Assembly (NCBI GenBank): GCA_014904985.1
Contig: MU128947.1
Coordinates: 33,380-89,863 of the forward strand
DNA: 56,484 nt
DNA from: Hydnum rufescens UP504
Taxonomy: Eukaryota; Basidiomycota; Agaricomycetes; Cantharellales; Hydnaceae
Reading direction: 5' to 3'
The notes beneath the pieces were generated by a model. The model ran no database searches, had not been told where the DNA came from, and worked only from the letters and a program-made list of their open reading frames with translations. A program made the position numbers and the translations under genes. Of this stretch, positions 1-11,389 are shown piece after piece; positions within the stretch are counted from its first letter, which is position 1, and each line of letters starts with the position of its first letter.

Positions 1-7
1 TGTCCAA

Positions 8-634
8 ATGGAGGGACTCTACCAACTTGATGTGGATCAGGATATTTGGGAGGATTCGAGAGGTGATATCGCAGATTTTCCTGATGGGATTGTGCCCCCA
101 TGGCTGGGTGACCCTTCAGTCAAAGAGGGTATCCGGCTCTCACAAGAGATAGCCAACTGTCACCAGGAGCTTGAGAGATGGAAGGCTGAGCATGCAAATC
201 TTCAGACTTGGTTCTGTGAGGAGTATTCTCATGTGATGGAGGTATTCATGGGGTCTGAAGATGAAGATGTATCATATTTTGCACTTCACCAGGCAAACCA
301 GCTGTACGAGTGGATGACAGCTTGGAAAAAGGACATGGTCCAGGTTCCTATCTCATCTGGTGCTCCTTCTTGGGATAATATTTGCAGGCCTTTGCCACTG
401 CAAGAACACCATGCTGTTTGGACTCAGGTTCAACATGAAATGGAGTTTGATGCTACTGCCATATCAGATCTCCAGCCTCCCCTGACTACTTGAAGGAATG
501 AGAGATCATCTGCAGACTATGATTCTGATGCAAGTTCTGATGATACAGAGGGTGGAGAGTTGGAAGAGTCCTTCGAGCCACAGGAGGCCAGTTTGATAGT
601 TGTTATGGATCAAGCTAGTGTAGAAGAAGCCTAG
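8..634 (+). pseudogene. 3' part of an unidentified transposon-associated ORF, broken by one TGA
   Basis: I do not recognise the family. The frame is open from the window edge to a TGA at 491-493, then stays open in the same frame to TAG at 632-634, so the natural C-terminus is probably 47 codons past the first stop. The protein part is acidic and rich in Trp, Gln and Glu. A helical stretch of paired charged residues (about residues 40-70, containing QELERWKAEHANLQTWF) looks like a coiled coil, and the tail is Ser/Asp/Glu-rich. It faintly recalls C-terminal tails of basidiomycete KDZ-type transposon proteins, but that is a recollection and not shown here. The TGA lies where a CGA would decay. 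The start is outside the window. Confidence 0.45.
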
Positions 635-956
635 GATTATGATTCATTTTCCTATGTATAAATTCTTTAGTTGGTTTATTGTTTTTGATTGATTGGATGA
701 ATGACAGATGGCCAAACTTGCATAAAGCCTAACAGAATTCTCAAGTCCGTACTTTGATCTCAAATAAAGCCTAGTAAAAGTTCAAGTCCATACTTTGATC
801 TCAAATTGATGTCAAAACTATGTCAAAACTGCACTTGTTCGATATAAAGGCCCCTTTTGATCAATATTTGATATCAAAGAGAACACAGGCCTATTAGGTC
901 CTATACAAACATCAAAATGACATGCCTTTTGAGATCAATGGAAGTGTCTGACCAGC
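635..956. repeat. Non-coding stretch with a 42-bp tandem pair and a TTTGATATCAAA palindrome
   Basis: No gene is seen. Two about 42-bp units starting ATAAAGCCTA (near 722 and 764) both end in TACTTTGATCTCAAA. A perfect 12-bp palindrome TTTGATATCAAA lies at 867-878 and recurs at 10,305 and 10,368. This may be the terminal region of a repeat element. Confidence 0.5.
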
Positions 957-1364
957 CTGCTTGGGGCTTGGATGGGGGCTCACCCAGCTCGTTGGTGGCC
1001 ATTTGGGCATGTTTGGCTTGGTGGTTCACCGTTGTGCAGGTCGTTTGGGGGTCATGGCCATCTGTTGTTGTCATTTCGGGAGCTTCAAATTCAATCCTAG
1101 AATTGAATGATAATGAACGTTAGTAAAAAAAATTTGAAGTGACGCTGAAGGGGCAGCTTGTGCTGCTCCTTCAGTGTCACTTCAAATTTTTTTTACTAAT
1201 GTTCATTATCATTCAATTCTAGGATTGAATTTGAAGCTCCCGAAATGACAACAACAGATGGCCATGACCCCCAAATGACCTGCACAATGGTGAACCACCA
1301 AGCCAAACATGCCCAAATGGCCACCGACAAGCTGGGTGAGCCCCCATCCAAGCCCCAAGGCAGC
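957..1364. repeat. Foldback (hairpin) element with arms of about 200 bp
   Basis: The sequence from about 957 to 1,155 reappears inverted from about 1,165 to 1,364 with few mismatches, around a loop of a few bases near 1,160 (GGCAGC-TTGT-GCTGCT). Markers are TTGGGGCTTGGATGGGGGCT near 960 and its complement near 1,345. The same peptide can be read on the plus strand of the left arm and the minus strand of the right arm, which is a by-product of the inversion and not a gene. Arms this long with almost no spacer resemble a foldback transposon or an inverted duplication. Confidence 0.85.
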
Positions 1365-1633
1365 AATGCCCAGTACCACATACCCCCCTCAGCAGGGGTG
1401 TGGTACAAAAGGTCTGTTTTTTGATTTTGATTTTTATTTGCAAGTGGCACAAAAAGAGCAGCGATAGCTGCTGTTTTTGCGCTGCTTTGAATTTCTAACT
1501 TAATATTTTGCCACCCGACACCCCAGCAACATGCCCCCTGAACCTGCATCTGAACACTGGACGACCTCCCATCCAAAGTCTTGAGGAAGCAATGGATGGT
1601 ACCACACACCTGCCCTAGTGGGTGTGTGGTATG
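1346..1633. repeat. Two direct repeats, each ending in a TACCACA...TGTGGTA hairpin
   Basis: About 60 bp starting CCCATCCAAA at 1,568 resembles the 60 bp starting CCCATCCAAG at 1,346. Each copy ends in a short hairpin: TACCACATACC...GGTGTGGTA near 1,376-1,409 and TACCACACACC...GGTGTGTGGTA near 1,597-1,630. The spacing is about 222 bp. The left copy overlaps the right arm of the foldback. Confidence 0.6.
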
Positions 1634-2009
1634 TTTTTTTAATTGAATTTTTAAATAAATAAATACATAAGTTGATAAAAACAAAAACAAAACACGAGAC
1701 TGCCAAATGAAAACAGCCCCCACCTGGGGTGAGTGATAATGATAATAAATAAATAACTATAAATGAAACACCAGAGGGGGGAATATAATAATAAATACTG
1801 GTGATTATCCCCGATAAGCCCGCATGGCCTGCTGTCCTGCAAGTCTGAGATTCTCTCTAAGTCCCAGTTTTGGCCAAGTTTCTGCCAATTTTCGGCCATT
1901 TTGGCCAATTCTGGGCCAGGAGGTGGAATCATAAAAATGGCCATTTCAGCCAAAATAGTGATGGGACCTCCTTAGGTACCATTATCTGCCCCAGAAGTGG
2001 TACCTAACT
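1634..2009. other. Non-coding, AT-rich, with a perfect 10-bp-stem hairpin
   Basis: No gene is seen. TTAGGTACCA at 1,972-1,981 pairs exactly with TGGTACCTAA at 1,998-2,007 across a 16-nt loop. The segment 1,860-1,950 repeats GGCCA/TTTTGGCC motifs. Confidence 0.5.
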
Positions 2010-3010
2010 AGGTAGGCTTAAATGACTGACCAAGGTGCATCAATCGATGACAAAGGTGAAGCCAGGGGATAACTGCAAGTGTGGGAGGGGAAATACAGGT
2101 GATCACTTGTTCCATGGTCTCCGAATGGTGGGGCATCTGGGTCGGGGTGTTTCTTTGGCATCCGATTCCCATAGGGGGATGGGTGAGAGGTCGTCCTGGA
2201 CATCGAATGAAAAGTTCAAGAGGGAGTTGGGTATATACTTTGTACTGAGTAGTCGTAGAAAGCCTGGATGGCTACAGGGTCCTGTGGAGGCTTGAATGCT
2301 ACAGGGTGGATTTAAGAATCATGTACACCCAAATATGTTCATGAGCACCTACAAGAAGTTGGTATCCACCCCTGCTTGCATTGTTGAATGATATCCAATG
2401 CCTCTTTCCAAAGAGCATAATACCTGCACATGACCTCCCTGCCAGCATCCTCCTCCCAGTCAGCAATGTACACTTGTGGTTCATGAGCTTGTGAGAACTC
2501 AAAGTGTGTAGAAGGGACAGTGGACATGATACCAGAGAGGCTACTGCCCAAGGAATATGGTGATGAGTAGAGTCCAGGGACTTCTTCTGCAATCATCTCG
2601 ACCATAGAAGATCAAGAGACAGATGTCCCCATGATCTAATGCAGGTAGAACTTGTGCTTAGAGGCCAAAATGTGTCCCCTGCACTAAGCATTGTAACATC
2701 GATGCTTGGCTGAGACCCCAACTCATTACAATCCATCACCAGGGGGGTATCGGGAGACATGAAGATAACTGTTGCCAAACGGGATGCGGTATGGTTTGAG
2801 GTGATGCTCTGAGTAAATGTTTGGTTGAATTGCAGCCAACAGAGGCCGGGTATACTCAGAAGAAGACCCTGATGGGGTGAGTGTAGGTTGACAATTAGGG
2901 TGTGTGGTACAAAATGGCTCAAAAGGGTTGACACTTCAATCCAAATCGACATGATGCAATGTTTGACTGGAAGCAGAATTTGGTTGGAAGCAAAATAACT
3001 TACTGCTACT
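2010..3010. other. No confident gene; possible decayed minus-strand ORF at 2,339-2,605
   Basis: A minus-strand frame (88 codons from 2,605 down to 2,339) has protein-like composition (acidic, Tyr/Trp-rich, ending in CRCS), and a second open frame lies at 3,054-2,593. Neither is recognised and neither shows splice or start signals that decide between strands. It is probably transposon debris. Confidence 0.25.
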
Positions 3011-3372
3011 ATGGAACCTACATCGACCTCAGGTACCCATGCACAGCCTTCCACCCTTGCGGCAAATCACAGCGAGCTCAGTTGACTGTCTGGGCCTGAC
3101 ACAGTTCCATGTCAGCACTCTCAGGATGGGGCTCCAGATTCTGAGCCTGCTTCCAACCTCACTCTCCAGAGTGGGCAAAGTTGCACCTCTAATCAAGAAT
3201 ATTCTGGATCGAGCCCTATGACCTGGTCCAAGGACAGAGATGCTGAGGCAGCGCCAGTCGACGCCACTTGGAGTGATCTGTTTGACAATCGGGAGAAGCT
3301 CAAAATGTATTCAAGAAGCCGACAGTTGCTGTTGAAACATAAGTCATACCATTGGTTCCCAAGTTTTTTTTA
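3011..3372 (+). pseudogene. Fragment of an unidentified Ser/Pro-rich ORF
   Basis: From ATG at 3,011 a frame reads through one TGA (3,083-3,085) into a hydrophilic Ser/Gln/Pro-rich segment and then a basic segment (DNREKLKMYSRSRQLLLKHK) ending near 3,372. The composition is that of a protein N-terminus or linker. The TGA again stands where a CGA may have been. A possible intron (GTTCCC...TGCAG, about 3,355-3,410) would continue the gene rightward, but the next exon is not clear. Function is unknown. Confidence 0.3.
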
Positions 3373-3874
3373 AATTTGTTAGCTGAATATGAATCATTTG
3401 GTGGATGCAGCATCAGCATGCTGTTACTTGCAGAAGGAGTAGTCATTGGTGTTCACAAGTAGCCAAAGGCACTTCCAATATTTCAGCATCTCCTCAACAC
3501 TCCACCCCCCTGTTCATCAAGCAGGGGTCTTGGATTCAGGTGATTATACTCTCAGGCCAACATTATTGGATGCAAATGCCCCCTATCGTGCATTCATAAC
3601 CTGTACTCAGTCAGACCCACCTTCCTATACCCCTGCGATGAATGTGCAGAACAATGGAGTCAAGATGATTTTTCCTTACTATCAATCGTTATTCACCAAA
3701 TTTTTCTCATTGTGTCATTGTGCTCTTGAACACTGGTCTTCTGTCACGAGGTACCTTAAAGTGCTGGATGTCCCCCTTCCCCCTACGAAACCAACTAGTC
3801 TTGGTCGCTCCACCTGACTCAAATTCGTACCCGACTCCATTTGGGCAAGTGGGGATGTTCACTTGAACATACTC
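3373..3874. other. No confident gene
   Basis: Several frames are open on both strands (for example 3,446-3,817 plus and 3,988-3,707 minus) but none is recognisable. The stretch may hold decayed exons or an intron upstream of the next ORF. Confidence 0.3.
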
Positions 3875-6800
3875 ATGAGGTTTGCTTACAACTGCCAAGG
3901 GTACGCTGAATACGTGATGCATCTTGCCATCAACCATGTTGCCCGCACCTACAACCTGGACCTTCCTGTCTTTGGGATAGATGATCAACGAGTAGGGGCT
4001 GTATATCGCTTACCTCTTACTCCTGCAGATAGTCAAGCAGTAGATGATCTTGTGCGAATGGGTACACCAGTCTTTGGTGTCGTGGAGTATCCACATTGCG
4101 ACCATTGTGATACTGTGCCTGATCGTTGTCCCGACTCTCCCGAGGCAGCTGCAGCTGCAGTGGCCAAATATTTTGCTGCAATGAAGAAGTGGGACGAGCA
4201 GAATGTTGATGTCACCAAGTATATCATACACATTGAGGTTCCACTGGTTCATGTGCAGCACCCAGTCAATTGGTTCATCAGGCCGCATTTGGGATATCCT
4301 GGTGAACTTGATTACAATGATTGTCCTCTCTGTGAAGCTGCATCGTGCGTTTTGCCTGCTGGCGAAATTTGCGAGACTGATGTGGTCGCTTTATGGGACT
4401 TCCTTGGTTGTGGCCCATGGCCTGCTGCCCAGGCATACAAGGTGCCAAAGTTCTATTACAAATACGAATTCTGGGAGGCGATAAAAATCTATGTCAATGA
4501 GGACAATGGTCCAATGGCTTCTTCATCGAAGGCGGTGGGTGATAACATGGAGGATCATGGTTTCAATATCTACGATGACATCATGGGGAACCCCTATGAT
4601 GAGGATGACAATAATTGGGAGAATGAGGGGGACTATGATCTCAATCCTACTCCTCACTTGGATGCAAAACAGGAGGCTGAAGCAAAGACCCTAGTACTCA
4701 CTGCCGAAAGTGGAGATGGTACTGCAAAGTCTCAAATTACTAAAGTTCTTCAAGGTGCCCAGGGGAAGAAGAGGGGGAAATGGCACAATGGGAAGCCTCC
4801 CCAAACTGACTTCAAGACTGCAGTTATGCAATTGTGGAGATCCTCCAATGGCCCCTCAAAGGCGAAAAAAAAAGCAGGCGAAAAAACTTGCCCAGGAGAG
4901 ATGGCGTGCCGAGGCAGACACAGCGGCAGCCCCCCAGATCAGAGTGCTGGAGGAGGCTCAAAGGCTTGAAGCAGAAAGACTGAAACGGGAAGCAGAAGAG
5001 CATGTGTGCCTTCAACAGGGTGGACATGCCTCTGTTGCACCTGCTCCCTCTCCTGTTCCTGCCCCTCTGGTTCCTGCCCCTCCAGTTCCTGCCCCTCCAG
5101 TTCCTGCCCCTCCAGTTCCTGCCCCTCCAGTTCCTGCCCTTCCTGCCCCTCCGGTTCCTGCCCTTCCTGTTCCTTCTGCCCCTGCTTCTGTGCCGAATCC
5201 TGCTCGGCCATGCACTCCAACCCCGACCCCTACTTCTCTTGAGCCTGGTTCTCCTCACGCTCCCACGTATTCTCCTGTCACTCCAGTGAGTGACCCATTT
5301 CCACCTTGTGCACCATCTCCCCATCATTTGTCCCCACCTCCTCATCAAGCACGATCCCCTCATCGTTCACAATCCCCTCATCATTCACAATCCCCTTGTC
5401 GTTCGCAATCCCCTCATCGTGCACGATCCCCTCATCATGTGCCATCTCCTCTTCATCATGTGCCATCTCCCCCTCATGTGTCATTCCCTCCCTGCCATGC
5501 ACCATTTCGCCACCGGTCCCTGTCTCCCCCTGGCCATGCCTGGTCCCACCATTGCCAGGCACCTTCTCCCCACCCTGCTCCATCTTCTTTTTGTCGGTCC
5601 CCCTCTCCTCATTGAGCCTGGTCTCCCACTCGTCAAGGTCTGTCCTTCCACTCTGGCCACCCCAAAGGAAGGCCAAGATCACCCCTGGAGCCACCAAGGG
5701 GGCCACGAGTGGTGCAACGAGAACCACCAAGGGGACGACCTGGGGAGTTGGGAAGGCAATGGGAGCCATCAAGCTCCCAAGCGTCCCAAGAGCTTGAGCA
5801 CTGGAGCCATGGCCACTTCAGGGATGATCATGATGGGCAGATGCGGGATGGACCTTGGCAGAGTGCCTTGTCTTCAAAGGCACCAACCCATCAGCCCCTG
5901 CCACAGCCAGCATGGAGGCTGTCCCTCTCTCCATCCCAAGAGTATGCATGTCCAGGCCCATCTCAACTGTGTCACTGCAGTCAGACACTGCTGCTGTCCT
6001 CTGGACCGCCACCCAGTCGTCAGGATCCTCCATCGCCACCCCAACCTGAGGCTACACCTCTCCTGAGTCGCTTAGGGCCTGCGCCAACACCATTTCCTCA
6101 AGGCTCTGTGGCACCTACTGCCAGCGTTGCACCGAGTGTTTCAGACATGAGCATGCCATGGCCTCCACCAGAATGCCTGAGGCTAGCCCAATGGTATGCA
6201 TTGGATATTGTGGGTGTCGATGGCCAAGAGGACCCCTTGACCTGGGTGCACCAGAACTCTCATCTGGGTGTGCTGGCAGCACAGAGGGTGAAACCCATTC
6301 AGAAGAAGGGCGTGATGTACCACATGTACCTCCTCTTCAAGGATGTGGCCAAACAGGATTCATGTTGGAGCGTCTTGGTATCTTCGTGCGGTGGCAAGAC
6401 ACTTCTCCCTTTCCTGTACATGGATACACTGGTGAATTGTTTTGGAGTCACTGAAGTAAGGTACATGCAGGAGGTGTACATCAATGCAATCTCAACTGCT
6501 GAGGTCCAGGAGCTCCTGGCTGTTGGACCATGCCCTTACGTGACACCTGGTGATGCTATCCCTGAGATGCTCAACTATATTCAGTATCCTGCATTACTCA
6601 ACCCTCATCCTGCTCCTCCCAAGCATGAGCAAACTCGTGCCATGATTAGTGTTGAGTTTGACACTGAATGGCTCAGCAGATGACTCCATCATGCATGAAA
6701 GGAAGACCCAGGCTCCATGACAGTCAGTATGCAACGCATGGAGATGCAGATGATCACGCACAGGGCTCCAGCAAAGGGTACTGCTTTGGCTTTCTGTGAG

Positions 6801-6998
6801 AACATTTGGCCAGTGCCTGGGGGCACGATGATATCTGACATACACCAGATCTCCAGATGGGCATATGCTGATCTTGGAGAGAGCGAGGTTCATTCAAGCA
6901 TGGAGAATTTTGGACAAACAAGGATCTGGCCGGCGTGGCATATTGTCTTGGAGTTAAATAGGGACCAGCCTCAATTCCACAAGTGGATTGATGAGTAG
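3875..6998 (+). pseudogene. Long unidentified repeat-type protein (Cys motifs, coiled coil, Pro-rich linker, C-terminal domain), decayed
   Basis: I do not recognise this family. The first ATG of the open frame is at 3,875. The order is: an N-terminal domain with paired cysteines (PHCDHCDTVPDRCPD near 4,090; CPLCEAASC near 4,325); an acidic Asp/Asn stretch (4,500-4,680); a basic Lys stretch; a charged helix EEAQRLEAERLKREAEEH (about 4,950-5,005); a Pro/Ala/Ser/His linker (5,040-5,610); then a compact Trp/Tyr-rich C-terminal domain (6,150-6,998). The frame shifts by one at an A9 run (about 4,867). In-frame TGA codons occur at 5,613, 6,681 and 6,696, after which the same frame stays open to TAG at 6,996-6,998. 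It is most likely a gene carried by a repeat element, broken mainly by CGA to TGA changes. The A9 shift could also be a sequencing error. Confidence 0.55.
5055..5480 (+). repeat. Coding minisatellites: 15-bp (VPAPP) and about 18-bp (SPHxSQ) units
   Basis: Inside the ORF above, GTTCCTGCCCCTCCA-type 15-mers repeat about six times (5,055-5,160), giving VPAPP repeats. From about 5,340 to 5,480, units like CCCCTCATCGTTCACAAT give SPHRSQ-type repeats. The leucine-rich and arginine-rich frames seen here are shadows of these repeats. Confidence 0.75.
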
Positions 6999-7766
6999 GT
7001 ATATCTCTAGCCTTACTCTCATTCATATGCTATTCGACCATCCCCTTTGCCACCAGCCCATTTCCCCACACCGCCAGCTTGTTGCTGCCTTCCCTCTGCC
7101 ATTTCCTGCATCCCATCATTGCCTTCGGCCTCCCACACTTTCCTCTCTATCCTCCATTCCTCGACGTTAATATTATCATCTTACATATATTGCGCATGTA
7201 CTCATTCATACAATAATATATACATCTGTCTGTACTGAAGAATCATTTACTGGCAATGTCTGGGAATATCATTTGCTCACACAACATTAACAGTCTCTGG
7301 TGGAGTCTGGTTTTGGACAGTGTGACCATACACTCCCTATTTCCTGCTCCACTGAAGACTTTCCATCCACTACACTCCTTCTACTGGCTTTTGGTCATCT
7401 TCCAACAAACCTGCAAAGTCCCAGGGCTACACCTTCCACTCCTACCTCTTGCCAGCCTTTGGGGGTTCTTGGAGAGTCTGGTCAAAGACAGTGCACACTG
7501 CACCCCTATCACCTGCTTTCCATCTGCTTTTTTTGGCATCTCATTCACTCCTGCCGCACTCACTGTCTTCCAACTACCCTACACTTTCAATCCCTCAAAG
7601 CCTGGTTTAGGACAGCACAGTTTTTTGCACTCTCCCTATTCCTACTTTGCACTGTGTGATATCTCGCCATCTGTTCCCTCAATGTTGTAGCCTGAAGTTG
7701 CAAGGGTGCACTTTCTGTACCCCCCACTTCTACTACTTTTTTTCACAAGCTGACTCCTAGCCCAAT
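6999..7766. other. Intergenic, pyrimidine-rich, no confident gene
   Basis: The plus strand is rich in C and T (7,040-7,740). Open frames here are Ser/Pro/Leu low-complexity and not recognised. It may contain the promoter of the next gene. Confidence 0.4.
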
Positions 7767-10201
7767 ATGCCACCTAAGACATATCAAGCCCGAAAAAGGA
7801 CCACAAGGCCTGCTGCCACCCCGGCAGGTCAAATGGCCCGGTCCTCTACAATAACTGATGACACCACAGTCCCTTCAACGAGCAGTGAATCTGCTAGTGG
7901 GCCCCAGACAAGAGAGTCTTCTGACACAACTGGCAAAGCTTCCAGCACCCCCATTACATGCCCTGTCCCTCAGTGTAATGAGTGGTTTATTGATGTTCCA
8001 TCATTGCGATCGCACCAACAAATGGTTCAGCTCACTCCACCTCAATCTAGAAACCATCCCAGTGTACCTACAGTGCGTTTCCTATCCATTTTATTTCCTA
8101 TATTGCTTTAAATTGACTTCCACTACAGTCCATTCCTTATTCTTCAAATCCTGCTGGTCACTCCCCATCTCCTGCTGGTTCTCCTGCTCCATTTCCTGGT
8201 CTTTCTCGTGCTCAATCGCCCTGTATTCATCATGCTCAATCTCGCAATCACTCTCATGGTCATCCTCACACTTGGTCTCCTGCTCAGTCCCCTGCTCAGG
8301 CCGCCACTTGGTCTCCCTAGCCCCCAAGTCATACCTCATCTCACATGTTTGGCAATTCTCCATTCATTGGGGATTTTGATCATGAGGTCGAGCCTTCTGG
8401 TCTATATCATCAGCATGAAAATTCGGTCATTTTGGATCCACCAAATCCAAATGATGGGAATCCAGATGTTGAGGATGACGACTCGGTTGCCGAGGAGGGT
8501 GACACTGCGCAAATCAAGTCACAGGGTGGACCATTTATGGATGAACAAGTCGCTGAGATCAGAGGCATTGTTGAATCCATGAACCATGAGCTCAAGCACA
8601 AGGCGAAAGAGTGGGACAGGCCTCTTGAGTCTGTGATGCAGATCGGGAACCTTGCAATAAGCACGAGAGAATGGCGAAGTGCTGGGAATCCATGGAATGC
8701 GTATCAGGCCTCGTATGAGAAGGACCCTGAGCCAGACTGTCCCCATCATGAGTATGTGGAAAAAGTCATACAGCCAGCCTATCATGAGCTCATTGCTGTA
8801 CACGGTGGTGAAGACTCCGATGCATGGAAAAAGAAATTGAAGGAGCTTGTGGATCAGCACAATGCCTCAAAGGCAGCCCAAGCTTTTGATATTGCCCTCT
8901 CACCGGCCACAATGGGCAAAGTCATTAAGCAGACTACGAAACACTGGAAGGATGACTTGAAATGGATGGCCACTATGAACATCCACAGGTTCTGTGGAAT
9001 TGTCAGTGGCGTTCCTGACGAGGTGGCTTCGAAACAGAATGCTCTATTCACTGGCTCGCCAGCGATGAAGGACTGGCTAAATTTGTCTTTCCCAAAAGAC
9101 AGTACATCATTGAAGATGATTCATTCCCACATCCTGGTCTATCAGGGGCAACATCTTTTATGCCAAAATCAGAAGCAAAAGATTCCAAAGTCTATGCATC
9201 TGATGCAGAAGGAGATTTCGGAGGAGCTCAATAACCTTCTGACTCCTCTGATTGGTCGGGTACCATGTATACCTTGGGCAAGTCTCCCCCGATTCCTTGT
9301 CAACAACAAGTTGAAGATTGAGAATTGGGTTACAGAATCCGAATTTCCAAGTCTCTTGTCCCTTGATGTTGCTGTAGTCCGAACAGAGAGTTGGAAGAAA
9401 CTTTGGCATACCTTTTTCCAGCCATCAGCTGATTCAACAAAGGTCTGAGTTACTCAGCTCAAGCATATCACCCAGGAGAATAATGGGAAGCTTCCCAGTG
9501 ACACTGTAATCGTCTCTGATCAATTCAATAACCCACTCCTGACTGTTGCTCAAGTGGATGGACTGGGGGAGCCAAAAGAGTCCAATGCCAACACTGCCAA
9601 TGGGACTCCTGTTGCAGGCAGTGCTTCTGGGCCCAGGAAGCGGACCTCTCAAGGTGATGGCCACTCATGGAAGAAAAAGAGGACGGGCCCTAAGCATCCA
9701 ATGTCTGCTGAATTCATCGATGAGCCCAGTGACAATGATGGCCCTGCAACAGATACTTTTGAAAATCCAGGTGGAGCAAGTTCCATTGGTAGTCAATCTA
9801 GTGGAACTACTTGGGGTGGTGCTGGGTCTTCCATCGACAGTGTTGTCAATGATCAATTTAGTGGGAATGCTTCAAGCAGTGTCATCAATGGTCCAATGGA
9901 CTGGGCTGGGGGATATGGTCAAAACCAGCAAGAATACAACCCACATGATGATCCCTTGATGGCATCCCTGTTTGCGAGGTACCCTGATTTGAACCTTGGC
10001 TTGAATCAAGGTTTGATGACAGATTTCCTCTCTAAATTCTTCCACCCGATCTCTGCTTGTGGATGTCTTGGATGTGTGCTTTGCATGCTTTTGCATGCTT
10101 CATGCACTTTGAGTACCTCTGCCTTCCCTTGGCCTTTTTTAAGACAAATGTTTTCCCTTCATTTGACATACTACACCTATTTCTTGGATTTAATTTCTTA
10201 A
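7767..10201 (+). pseudogene. Unidentified repeat-type gene with an N-terminal Cys motif, one intron, two in-frame stops
   Basis: ATG at 7,767 opens 102 codons of basic Ser/Thr-rich sequence ending in a zinc-finger-like stretch (CPVPQCNEW...RSHQQM, about residues 70-90; the second zinc His is not seen). A 56-nt intron (8,073-8,128, GTGCGT...CTACAG) joins it in phase to the next frame. That frame has a Ser/Pro/His linker, a TAG at 8,318-8,320, a long hydrophilic domain of about 370 codons, a TGA at 9,446-9,448, and then the same frame continues with a Lys/Arg patch (SWKKKRTGPK) and Gly/Ser/Asn-rich tail to TAA at 10,199-10,201. The end may be earlier if a splice was missed. No enzyme motif is visible. 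Layout and decay resemble the preceding gene, so both may be passengers of one element. Confidence 0.5.
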
Positions 10202-10506
10202 TCTCTGAAGAACTTGACTTCTTGTTAATTGCTCTATGCATATATAACACATTAATTGACTTGATATCTGCTGCTGTACCATGAGAAACCTTAAAGGTTG
10301 TGAGTTTGATATCAAAATCCCCAAGGGCAGACTTATGGATTGACCTAAGGTCACCCTCCTGAAATTTTTTGATATCAAAGGATTCTGATGCCTGCTAGGC
10401 TTTTGATTTGACACAGTTTGACATACCTATTAAGGCCCCTCTAAGTGGCTGACCAAGGTGGACTCAGCTGGTCTAGAAGATCCATGTGGCATTTTATATC
10501 TTCACT
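10202..10506. repeat. Non-coding segment with two TTTGATATCAAA palindromes
   Basis: Perfect palindromes lie at 10,305-10,316 and 10,368-10,379; a third copy is at 867-878. The nearby text TGACATACCTATTAAGGCCCC is similar in style to 880-900. It may mark the right end of an element whose left end is near 700-950. Confidence 0.4.
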
Positions 10507-11389
10507 TCACTGTATCTCATAGTTCTTTTGTACTTCTTCTAATTTTTGAGTGGCATTCCATTCACAATCAATGATGGCTTGGCAATAAGAGGGCCATGCT
10601 TGGTATGAGTTGCTGTTCTTGCCAGGCCATGGAATACTGATTGGGTGCTTGTGGAAGTTTCGTGGTGCACGAGGGGGATGTGGAGGGGAATAGGAGAGGT
10701 GGAATGATGAGCAGGTTGACCTGGTGGATGGTTCTGTGGAGTCAAAGATTTCTTGGAATTGCTGTGCTGTTAGGGTTGTAGGTCGCTTAACATTCTCTTC
10801 CTTCTTGTTTTGATTCGACATGGCAATATTTTGCAATATAGGAAGAGGCATCTGAACAGTGCTGAGAGGAGGTGAGTTAAGAGGGATCCACATCTGCAGG
10901 TAGAAGTTATTGACAAAAGGGTGTAATGTGAGGTGGGGATCGAGCATGCATTGGAAACTGAGACCCATGAGTTGGTCAATCTTGGAGGATTCATTGTTAT
11001 TGTACTGTTTGACAATGGCATCCGAAGTGTTCACAGAATCCAGCCAGAAACCCTGGTTTTGTGTCAGTTTTGTGGTTTGTTCACAAACCCTACTTTGGTC
11101 ATACCTTGCTAGTTTTATTTTCTTCCTTTTTGATGAGTGAAACAAAAACTGGATCTTTGTCAGTCTTGGGACCAGCAGAAATCATAGATAAAGCAGGAGA
11201 AGGGGCAGGTGTGTGGATATATTCAAATATGTAGCCTTGAGTGGAAGATGCAGTTGAGTCGAAGTGAGCAGAGTCAGACATGGTAGAGAAGTGTGATTTG
11301 GAGAAGTGTGCAATAGATGCAGATGGAGTGCTGAGGTACAGCTCATTAGTTTTCATGTTGCTTTTATAGTTGTTTGACCTACCCCACAC
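10507..11389 (-). pseudogene. Unidentified minus-strand ORF pair, probably one gene with a frameshift
   Basis: A minus frame from 11,389 (a start MSDSAHFDS lies near 11,280) runs to 11,099, and a second minus frame overlaps it (11,145 to 10,507). Both share a Lys-rich junction, suggesting a frameshift or missed intron. The product would be Ser/Thr/Pro-rich, then a mixed domain with QCMLDPHLTLHPFVNNFYL, then a Pro-rich tail. It could be a retroelement gag-like protein, but no CCHC knuckle was seen, so no function is assigned. Confidence 0.3.

Noticed and set aside
917..1723. Open frames on both strands encoding the same peptide (917-1,123 plus; 1,723-1,196 minus)
   Set aside because: They arise because the two arms of the foldback are inverted copies. 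No other coding evidence exists.
4824..5797. Arg/Gly-rich, Leu-rich and Cys/Ser-rich frames in the repeat region
   Set aside because: They are shadows of the short tandem repeats. The Pro-rich frame is the one continuous with flanking coding sequence.
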